From Hofstenia miamia (taxonomy: Eukaryota > Xenacoelomorpha > Acoela > Hofsteniidae): a DNA stretch of 64,000 nt. Every line of letters begins with the position of its first letter. The first letter of the stretch is position 1. The stretch covers positions 3,647,357 through 3,711,356 of the forward strand of contig CABFPE010000003.1 of the NCBI GenBank assembly GCA_900660155.1. The letters are read 5' to 3'. The notes below the pieces were generated by a model, which was given only the letters and a program-made list of their open reading frames with translations, made no database searches and was not told the DNA's origin. Position numbers and translations under genes: made by a program. Shown one piece after another: positions 46,161 to 55,482 of the stretch.

Positions 46161-46220
46161 TTCTAGGTTCTGACGATATGTTACTTCTTGTTCTCGTAAC
46201 TTCTCCGTAACACTTTTTGT
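46161..46220 (-). CDS. Probable 60-bp internal exon of a minus-strand host gene
   Basis: On the minus strand, acceptor GCTTATATTTTAG ends at 46221, then 60 bases code TKSVTEKLREQEV and TYRQNLE, then donor GTATGT begins at 46160. The exon is phase 0 at both ends. The peptide is a charged, helix-favouring, coiled-coil-like segment. Base composition is richer in G and C than the flanks. The donor is identical to that of the 34209 microexon. I cannot identify the protein. Its most likely partners are the phase-0 membrane exon 2.7 kb upstream and the exons further left. Confidence 0.55.
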
Positions 46221-48914
46221 CTAAAATATAAGCTGTTACATCACGCATTCTTAAAACATTTCAGACTAGACTAACACAACGGTTGAAATATTTGCATATA
46301 TATGTCTGCTCTTGTTAATACAAATATATTCCATTAATCAATATTATTCCTAAAATTACAAGTTGAATAAACTAAATTTTGATGCTTCAATGAAAAATAA
46401 GATTTCAAATCTTCTGCTAGCATAATGTTAAATTGCTTAAATAAACTACAAGATGCTGTCTGATTTTTTAAAATTACCCTCGAATTTACCTTAATTATTC
46501 AACAGGAGGTATTCAACTTCATATTACAGAAGTTTTACTAAAAAATTAAAAAAAATATGTCATACTGGAACCAAGTTGTTCTTGATATAGCAAAGAGGCA
46601 GAAAAAACATCTTGAACTTATAAATATTAAATTTTAATGACTTTTCTATAAGTTAAAACTTTGTATAGTATAAACTGCTATAATATGGGCTTTAATTGAA
46701 CAATTGTAACAAATATCCAAAGCAAAATTTACAAACGTTTGGCCAATTATTGCTCAATAAAGAGCGAAAAAGTTTTTTATATTTCCCATCATATGTTTCA
46801 TTACTAGCTTTTCAAAATCTGGCCATTTACAATTACTTTGCTTAATGTTTCACAAGGGCACTTGAATTTTGTTTTATGTTTTTCCCTCTCTGTGATATTC
46901 CATAGAAAAAATGTTCATTTATCAAACTTTTGCAGATCAAGAATTTGTTGTTGGATCAAGATTACATTACATTGGAAAAATCTTGTGAACGATAACCTCT
47001 AAAAATTCTTGATGAAATATATGAGGCTTCAAAAATTTTATATTAATTAAATTTAGACACAGCTTCAAACGATTGTAATTGAAAAATCAATATGTATTTA
47101 ATGTAGTAGTAAGGATATCTTTATGCAATTGATCAATCAATATCTGACATCAATATATTTTACCATTATAAGCTTTTAAATCATAATGTTAATGACATTT
47201 ATAAATCCAAGATTTCGCCAAAAGGCAATATTAGCAAATTCCATGCTCATAAATATTGCAAAAACATAGAATTTGTGCAAAATTTCATAAATTTTAAAAT
47301 TGAACTTGTAGTTGGGCTTAGCAGCGCTTGTTGAGACATTGACTATCAAAAAAAATTGTCAGAGGAATGTTTGTTTGGCAGCTCTATTTTTGCAGCAACA
47401 TTATATATATATATATATTTCTAAGTCATACGACATTTTTTTATATTCTTAGATATTAATTATCATTTACCTAAAAATTTACTAAGAGAGGATAAAACAT
47501 ACTAATACTGGTGCACTAGGGTTAATTTTGCGATATCCAAAACGCAAAATAGCAACCCTTTAAATAACATTATGTTTTGGCCTAACAAGGCTGCCCAGTA
47601 TTTATTTCTCGCATAAATATTAAAAATGTACACAATGTTTCAAAATATTGCAACATGCTCAACTAAAAGTGCAAACTGTAAATTAATTACTTTATTTTAA
47701 CATAAAGTGTTCAGTGAGGAGGCATGACAAAATCTTATAAAAGTAAGACATGTCTTGCTAAATCAAGTTATGTTTTAATTTCGTTTAGTATTTCATTTGT
47801 ACTGTATACAAATATATCGACAAGAAATCACAGTGAAGAATATATATCAATGACTTAATTAATATAAAGTATATAAACCGCCAATTATTACTACAATTGA
47901 ATGAATTTTAAAAATAACAAACAAGCAAAATTTCAAAGTCAGACATGCCCATTCTCTACGCATGGCGGCGTACGTGGAACACATGTTTCTTGTAAAGGAA
48001 TTTCCTGATTTAATTACATTCAGAGAAAGCTTTGAAGGTCGTAATTTGATAAAAGCATGAAAAAGATTTCCTAATTTTGAATATTTAAAGATTTTGCAAT
48101 TATTGAATTATTTATAACCGTTCACATGCGAACGTCTTATCTTTTACTGAAAAAATCAATTCGTCTCCGCGAAAATAAAATTGTCATTAACACAAAATGT
48201 TGCTTTCCAATGATATCCGCACATCAAAAATTTTGCATTGATATTTGAAAGGATGCATGATAAAATTCAATTAAATTTTTATTGGCTTTAAAGCTTGTTA
48301 TCGCATTAACAATGCTACCATGAATTGTTAATTGAAATTTACCGTTTTCAAGACTTCCACATGTCGATTCAGTTTACAAAATCCAATAAATAGCAATGCA
48401 ATTTTACAGTGATAACCATTTTTAAAAATTATGATTGTTCGCTTTATTATCCATTAATAAATAATTACGTAGTTTATGACCGCTTTTAACGCTTATGATA
48501 CGGAAGTGTAGTAATATTAGTAGATCATATAATACGATAATATTAAGAGTGCGACGATCAAAAATCATCTTAGTAAGATTGCTCTGAATAAGTTATAGCT
48601 TAATACGATTGTTCCTGCTTCCAGTTGAAGCTTACCAGGAGCGGGTCCACACTATGTTCCACTCTATTCCAGAATATAATCAAAAAAATTTAAATGATGA
48701 ATTTTCTTGACTAATCTCACACTGACGAAGAAATTAATCTAAGAAAATTAATTTTCAACCTGTCTAGATGTGATAATGCAGCTCTGCAGTCAACATAAAT
48801 AGTATTAAACTTACACTCACTGATACTGTACGTTAAGCATTCGTCGCTCGCATTACTTTAATGGATCAGCCCCTGGTTACCATGCAATTTATATAATAAT
48901 TTATTAATATTTAC
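46221..48914. other. AT-rich presumed intron
   Basis: No exon recognised. Contains a (TA)n run at 47402-47418. Near 48630-48665 the minus strand has a good donor (CCTG|GTAAGC), but the frame before it is only nine codons and its wording resembles the uncalled stretch near 16240, so a repeat is more likely than an exon. Confidence 0.35.
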
Positions 48915-49124
48915 CCTTTGATATGAATAGAAGCCGAATCCAACATTCCAAATTAAATGAAAACACGCTAATCCAGTGATTACTCCAATATCCATTAGCC
49001 ACGCAGTATCTTCTCTGTCATTTACATCATAATGCTTCTCCATCCAGCGATATATTACGTGCAAAACTGCAAAGGCCACAACTAGAAAGGTCAGCATGAA
49101 AACGCTGAATAACACGTAAACATC
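48915..49124 (-). CDS. Membrane-protein exon, two hydrophobic helices
   Basis: On the minus strand, acceptor TGACTTATTTAG ends at 49125; 210 bases (70 codons, phase 0 at both ends) follow, then donor AAGG|GTAAAT at 48914. The peptide starts DVYVLFSVFMLTFLVVAFAV. Helix 1 spans residues about 3-25, a polar loop WMEKHYDVNDREDTAW follows, and helix 2 is residues about 43-64 (MDIGVITGLACFHLIWNVGF), ending GFYSYQR. If not spliced, it would run 18 codons further (VNINKLLYKLHG...) to a stop at 48858. A 'DVY' start before helix 1 and 'FHLIWNVGFGFY' in helix 2 recall TM3 and TM4 of Cys-loop channels, but the loop would be unusually short, so this is only a suggestion. It has the best composition and splice support of any exon here. 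Confidence 0.6.
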
Positions 49125-50147
49125 CTAAATAAGTCACTTACAATATGTTTAGAAGTGTAAATTTCCATTTTTAAATGAACTATTTTTAAAAATTAACAAT
49201 TTATTGTTTATTGGTGGACGAAAAATTTATCATGAAATCCAAGCGATATAATATACGTTAAAATTCGTGTATATATTTAAGGTACGGAGGAATTCTAGAC
49301 ATTGTATCTTTGCAAGGCGGAGAGGGTAGAAAACTATCTCATTTCTATTTCTGATCTAAGCTGAAGTAATACTTAATTACAGAATATAGAGATCTATTAA
49401 TACTGCTGATCACAAAATTGTATAGGTTGGTCACCAACAAACAAGACCGGGATACAATTGTTTACCCACTTTCCTGACTCAACCCGCATATTTCTAATAT
49501 TTGCTCATCTGTACGCAACAATTGTGCAGATATTGCAAATAAGTGGGATGATCCTTATGTTTCACGATCAACGATTGAGAAAAAATAAATGATTACACGG
49601 CACATTTTATGTCATAATCAGAAGCGTACGTTCCTGCTAAATTAAATGGGAATTTGCTGATAAGTTCATTTGAAGACAGTCTAGCAACAGTCAAATATAA
49701 ACACGAAGTACACCCCGAGTTTTGATGTTTTCTTGTAACACGTCTGGTTGTCTTTCATGTAAGGCAAAAGCAGTTAAAATTCATATTAGTCAATATGGTG
49801 TTAAACAAGTTCAGTTTGCAGCAATCGGCTTCTTATACTATCAATCGGCTTGGAACTTTGCTCCGCATTTACCAATTTACGATAACAGAGCACTGCTTCC
49901 ATATGTAGCAAAACAATATTGATTAAACAAGTAGTTTAGGTCTATATTCCGTGAACTCCCATGGCCTTTTTTCAGTAAAGAATTGTAGAATACAAATTCA
50001 TAATATTATAAATAGAATTTCGAAGTACTTGAAAAGGCAAACTAGTAAATTATTTCCTCAATAGAAACATGGGACAACGGCAATTGCCATTTACCATTAT
50101 GTTTTTTTCTAGTAACTCTAAACCTAACCCTAATCATATCTCTAATC
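49125..50147. other. AT-rich presumed intron
   Basis: A 66-codon plus-strand frame at 49722-49922 shows no family resemblance. CTAAACCTAACCCTAATC words occur just left of the next MITE, perhaps part of another old repeat. Confidence 0.35.
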
Positions 50148-50351
50148 TAGGAGTGTACTCGAGGGGTGCTCAGGAGGCTCAGCCCACCTTGTTAATTTCG
50201 ATTGGGAACCCTGCCGCCCTTCTTAGAGTTATATTGGGTTTCCGGTGAGGATTCTATTTGTTGAGAATTTAAATTTGGTCAAAATATAACATAAAAATAC
50301 AGTATTCAAATTAGAGGCCCTTCTTCTTAATTACTTAGGAGTACAGCCCTG
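50148..50351 (-). mobile_element. hAT-type MITE, family B, copy 2 (inverted relative to 30.3 kb)
   Basis: A 204-bp element ending GGAGTACAGCCCTG at 50351. Read on the minus strand it aligns along its length with 30294-30496: 'CAGGGCTGTACTCC', a shared 'TTATATTTTGACCAAATTTA' stretch, then 'TTCTCAACAA' and a C-rich 'CCTCCTGAGCACCCC' end. Flanks CTCTAATC (50140-50147) and CTACAATC (50352-50359) fit a decayed 8-bp duplication. Confidence 0.72.
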
Positions 50352-50359
50352 CTACAATC

Positions 50360-50959
50360 CTAACCGTAAGTATAACTTAATCCCTCTCTCCCTATTTATC
50401 GATTACTTCAATTGCCGCTGTACCATATTTTAATAAATATTAGGAAAAATTTCGTTAGGCAAAAGTATTCTCTTGAAGATATTTAGTTTATTAACTTTGC
50501 AATAAACAGAACAACCGGAACAACAGAACAATTATGAAAATCAGCATGAAACGTATATTGCATGCAAGTAGTAGATTGTACAATTACACTTATGCAGCTT
50601 AATGTCTTACTAATGAAAGCTTAGTAAAGAATGATAAAAATTCGAAACAATACGTTGAAATAGGCTGTAAAGCTTAAGAATAAGGAGAGTTCACGGCTTC
50701 TTGGCGTTCAATTGTGTTATTGTCGATAGGACCTTAATGACACATGTATTTTTGGAAATTATATATAATTTAAGAAAGATTTTTAGTACAGGAATATAGC
50801 AGAAAATAAAAAATATCAAATTTTTTGCAATTATTATATTTGTAAGCCTGCCTATTTTTACACTATTATGTGAGCTAGATGTATTGTTGTTATAATTGTT
50901 CTTGCTGTAGATGCCTCTTCCTTTTACCAGAGACATAGTTCTCTTAAAATATTTTCATA

Positions 50960-50993
<34 letters not shown>

Positions 50994-52150
50994 ATGCATT
51001 CTATAGCAAAAATAAACTCAGTGTGAAAAGTTTAGTTTAGTATATATGTAGCAATATTCTTGTATGAAATTTCTGAAATATAAGTTTCAAAATTTGCAAA
51101 AATCTTATTACAATATCTAAATTTTTATCAAAACTACCGAACCGAACCTCGGAAAAATTTTCAAAAAAATTTTTATATGGGACAGTGGAAAATATTGGTA
51201 TTTAATTACAAAGTTGTATTCCCTTTAGAACAAAATCCATTGCAATTTTATTTTTGGATAAATCGATTTCAAGATGCACAAGAACCTATCTCAAATTGAA
51301 TTGTTTCATATCATATATACAAAGTAGTTCCAAATTCTTTCATAACTTTTATACTACCAAAGATATTCGTTTAAAATTTTACATATGCAAAAATATTGAT
51401 AATCCCCTTCTATAGGAAGGGAAACATACAATACAGGATAGTACTCCATTTCACTAACAATTTACTATATATTGAATTGACTAACTGAGTCATATCCTGT
51501 AGCCACCTCCTACATCGTTTCCCGTAAGAATAGCGATACAAGGATTACCAGCTTGATAATTTAAAGCTCTGGAGTTAAGCATAGTTTAATTGCCATTATT
51601 GATAGTGATGTGCTTAAGAATAGAATTAAAGACTTCCAATCAGGCTGCCTATCTTTGGAGTATATATTTGTATCATTAATGACATTATGTTCAAAATTTT
51701 AAATTAATATTTTTTTCCTGTTTTAAAAAAAATATGTGAATTTAAAGTTCAGGCTCTATTTTTCAAGCACCTTGTTTATTTATTGAATTAGTGAGATTTT
51801 TCAAAGCGTAAGCATTAATGAAATGACGTGGCGTGTAACGGAAATATTAATATTTGAAGACAAAAGATGAAAGTTTGATATTTTTAGTCTAGAAAAGTGA
51901 AATTGAAGACCAATCAGCTAAATGAGATTCAACATCATTTGTTCAAGGTGACATATTGATCTATTAGACACATTGTTGAGACATTGCAGCATAATGCATT
52001 CACACAGACACACACATGTTACAATTTCTACTATTTGTTTTAATGTTGTTTGCAGAAAACTATGGAAATAATACATGACATTTATGTTCTTAGTTACTTT
52101 GTTTGAGAGTTAAAAATGCAGTAAAACTTTCTTCACTTTACAATATTCCT
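50360..52150. other. AT-rich non-coding DNA
   Basis: Contains a (TA)n run at 50962-50990. An 81-codon minus-strand frame at 50691-50936 is unsupported. Nothing else is seen. Confidence 0.35.
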
Positions 52151-52525
52151 AAAATCAAATGACTTCTTTTGTCGCCAGATCGAGAATTATAAATTGCACT
52201 TTTGTAAATAGTTCATTTATACATAACTTTGGGACAGGCAATTAATAGAACGGCACCAGATAGACAGCGCGATATCAATATATTTATAATTTTTTTAATG
52301 AAATCAGTGAAAGAGGGGTTTATATCTACAAGCTGGCATAACTAAAATTTACACCGTTCACTGGGTTTCATGCTGGAAAAATGTTTTGGGTTTCGCCCAG
52401 TTGAGGAAATTTTCACATATAATGTTAACAGTAAGAAATCCTGCATATTTTACAATTTTTGGTTGTTTCTATAAAAATTTCTAAACGCCCATAGTTCACG
52501 AACTAAGCACGATACCCAAAATAAA
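52151..52525 (+). repeat. Dispersed repeat family E, copy 1
   Basis: Aligns in order with 59207-59560 over about 350 bp: 'AAAATCAAA', 'CAGATCGAG', 'CAGGCAATTAATAGAACGGC', 'ACCAGATAGACAGCGCGATA', then 'TCAGTGAAAG', 'TTATATCTACA', 'TTGGGTTTCGCCCAGTTGAG' and 'GCATATTTTA'. It has no coding content and no clear inverted ends. A non-autonomous element of unknown type. Confidence 0.75.
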
Positions 52526-53625
52526 AAACAATACACGATAAAGGAGTGACTCCTTCATTACTTGCGGCGTATAATCCCGCCAGGTGCAGAACTCTCGTGA
52601 ATTTCAAAAAATCAGAATGTTCGTAAAAAATAACTATTTTTAAGTAATTCATGCTTAGTAATTCTCATCAGCACAGATGTTCACCAATAGATGGGTCACC
52701 ATCCCAAGCTTTGAAGGAAATATTTCTAGATGTGTAAAATCGCATTTACACATTTACACAAGGATATAGACAATAAAGACAAAACCAACTTAACATAGAT
52801 CTGAATCCAACCCTACCCGAAATGTAGACTTTGATTCGCAATATTTAATGGCTTGAATCTCTCCAATCAAATGATGATTAACGTCAGTAATTTTCTGATA
52901 AGATTAAAATAGTCACTCATTGGATCTTTCTCAAATTAGTCATTTTTGCTCAATCAATCTAAGCTTTGAACCGAACTCGGTTCAGGTTTAATCGGGAACC
53001 CGATGTCACTCTCTAATAGACAACTTAGAGTTGAATAAAAAAGTTTAATCCTAAAGGAAAGTTTTTCACTACTAAGAGTCTTACTACCAGCAGCTCAAAA
53101 GCTAAAAAACATTATTGAAATAGTTTTTTATGAATTATACGAGTTAAGGTCTTACTAGATTATAAAGGTATTGGCTTCAAGAATCAAATTTACTTCTGAT
53201 ACTATTTGACGTTACAAGTCAATGTTAAAATTTTATGTGGATATCTATTGAACATAAAGTTGAAAAATGTAATCATCAATATGAATTAATACAAATATTA
53301 ATTAACTTAGAATTCTTAAAAACATATAATTTCATCGAATCGAATTGTAAAAAAATGTGGCTAAAAACTTTTAGGCAGAAATCAAGCTTTATTTGATCTA
53401 ACAGCGCCTAGAATTTTGAACAATGATTTTAGCGGACGCATTAAACATGAAAACACGTTTTTAAAACGTTATTAAATGAACCGCAATTTCTTTGGTTGCT
53501 TAATGAATTTTTCATCATCCGCTGGAAAATACGGCGCGTTCAAAAGAACAGGCAAATAACAAAAACATTGCTAAGTCAATAATTTACCATTTCACTTGTA
53601 TTTTACTGACAGCCTGTAAGCAAAT
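52526..53625. other. AT-rich non-coding DNA
   Basis: Nothing recognised. 'CCGAACTCGGTTCAGGTTTA' and 'CGGGAACCCGA' near 52970 belong to the decayed CG-containing composition. Confidence 0.35.
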
Positions 53626-54078
53626 ATGTTGGGAAAGGCAAACACGTTGCCATTAAGGGGCTGCATTATTTATAAGAATTTGCTGTATCGTTCTGCTAAC
53701 AATGGCAAAAATCAACACACCACGAAAGAGTGTATTTTGAAATACAAGACAAAGGCTTTGGGGCTGCATGCGTACGCCACTCAGCAAAGAACCTTTTTAA
53801 ACATGATTATGTCATCTGATATAGGTTTCCAATTTACAAATTTTTTTTCCAAACAAATTTCAATTAAAAATAATTGTAAAGTAATTGAAAATAATTGTAT
53901 AACCTGTAGAATTCAGAGTATTATCCCGATAAATATAAAATTTGTAAGATCTTTGTCTAAGACCCACCTCTGTTTAAAAATTCATGCAAATTGGTCTATT
54001 ACGTTTTGGGTAAATTTGCTAAGCTCAGTCAGAAACAACCATCTTCTCTTAATAGGTAAATACTTCGTGTATTACTAA
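53626..54078 (+). CDS. Unrecognised 150-codon open frame
   Basis: Open for 150 codons from an ATG (MLGKANTLPLRGCIIYKNLL...) to TAA, the longest complete frame outside transposons. The peptide has seven Cys, many Asn, Lys and Ile, and no domain I recognise. A further open stretch (DLFHHLNVDDSYIVERIDQ) follows closely in another frame. No splice or poly(A) support was found. It might be a decayed element, a lineage-specific gene or chance in AT-rich DNA. Confidence 0.25.
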   Translation: MLGKANTLPLRGCIIYKNLLYRSANNGKNQHTTKECILKYKTKALGLHAYATQQRTFLNMIMSSDIGFQFTNFFSKQISIKNNCKVIENNCITCRIQSIIPINIKFVRSLSKTHLCLKIHANWSITFWVNLLSSVRNNHLLLIGKYFVYY

Positions 54079-54249
54079 GACCTATTTCACCATTTAAATG
54101 TTGATGACTCATATATTGTGGAAAGGATTGATCAAAAACTTATAGTGACAGTTGAAGACCAGTTGTTATCATCATTGCATTTTGGTCCTATCATATAAAG
54201 CAATGAGTCTTCTGTTCGTTTACTTTTAAATATCCATCTAAAGTTACTA

Positions 54250-54732
54250 TTTTGATTCAATACATATTTAATTCTATTACAGGTTAAAAAAAGATGTCTT
54301 CGTTATCTTATTCAAATCTTTTGATTCAATACATATTTAATTCTATTACAGGTTAAAAAAAGATGTCTTCGTTATCTTATTCAAATCTTTTGATTCAATA
54401 CATATTTAATTCTATTACAGGTTAAAAAAAGATGTCTTCGTTATCTTATTCAAATCTTTTGATTCAATACATATTTAATTCTATTACAGGTTAAAAAAAG
54501 ATGTCTTCGTTATCTTATTCAAATCTTTTGATTCAATACATATTTAATTCTATTACAGGTTAAAAAAAGATGTCTTCGTTATCTTATTCAAATCTTTTGA
54601 TTCAATACATATTTAATTCTATTACAGGTTAAAAAAAGATGTCTTCGTTATCTTATTCAAATCTTTTGATTCAATACATATTTAATTCTATTACAGGTTA
54701 AAAAAAGATGTCTTCGTTATCTTATTCAAATC
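54250..54732 (+). repeat. Tandem array, 69-bp unit, seven apparently identical copies
   Basis: Seven consecutive 69-bp units, each starting TTTTGATTCAATACATATTT and ending TCTTATTCAAATC; I see no difference between them. Each unit contains an acceptor-like TTCTATTACAG followed by GTTAAAAAAAG and ATGTCTTCG. Sixty-nine is a multiple of three, so the small frame MSSLSYSNLLIQYIFNSITG recurs in each copy. Perfect identity means very recent expansion or an assembly effect. Confidence 0.95.
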
Positions 54733-55252
54733 TTCGTGAACGGCTTTTAGGCATAAATTATAAATCCATTTGTTAAACAATTCTTGTGAAAAACGATGGT
54801 CGACTTACGAATTAATTCATTTTAATAAAATGACCTCAGTTTTCAATATAATCCGTCTTCACACTAACAGTCTTGGTTACAAGCTAATTTCCGAAGTGTC
54901 TAGCATTTCACAAGGTTTATTGTAATTATTTTGTCCACGTGGAATGCTTAAAGAGAAGCTGTGTTTCACAATGCTCAAAGAATTTTGTTAAATTCATTTC
55001 TTGCAAATAATTTCTAATTTTCTAAATTGTTCATGCTATGTATCCCTTGGGTCTCATGCAGTTGGTCGAGCACCGCCAGTGATACATCATAAAACTAGCC
55101 AAGCAATTTTCTCTAAATTATACTTCGGTACGTTGTACACTGTACACAGTAAAATTTAATGAAATTATAATATTTTTTTACTCCTAACCCAATAAATACA
55201 TGGATCTATATGCACTTCTTAAATCAATCGAAATTTTGAATCGATTCAGAAC
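54733..55252. other. AT-rich spacer
   Basis: Nothing recognised between the 69-bp array and the Harbinger-type MITE. Confidence 0.35.
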
Positions 55253-55255
55253 TAA

Positions 55256-55479
55256 GGCCACGGTTAGACTAGTGATTGGTTCAAAAGTGATCTGTCACAT
55301 TTGAAAGAATTGAACGTCTAACCACCCGAGATAATTAGCGATGTGACGATCACAAGCAATTCAAACGCACGCGATTTCTTCGTGATCGTCACATCGCTAA
55401 TTATCTCGGGGGTTAGACATGCGATTCATTCAAAATGTGACAGATCGCTTTTGAATCAATCACTAGTCTAACCGTGGCC
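55256..55479. mobile_element. PIF/Harbinger-type foldback MITE, TAA target duplication
   Basis: A 224-bp element that is one large hairpin: the left arm from GGCCACGGTTAGACTAGTGA pairs with the right arm ending CTAACCGTGGCC, and the arms extend inward for about 100 bases ('CCCGAGATAATTAGCGATGT' opposite 'CATCGCTAATTATCTCGG') around a short loop near 55360-55375. TAA flanks both sides (55253-55255 and 55480-55482), the three-base target typical of PIF/Harbinger. It has no coding capacity. The arms match well, so it is fairly young. Confidence 0.88.
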
Positions 55480-55482
55480 TAA

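Noticed and set aside
48630-48665. Minus-strand donor CCTG|GTAAGC with a short frame
   Set aside because: The frame is nine codons, and the wording (CTTACCAGGA...GCGGG.CC) recurs near 16240, so a repeat is likelier than an exon.
54250-54732. CRISPR-like array
   Set aside because: The units are contiguous and identical with no spacers; it is a plain tandem repeat in an animal genome.
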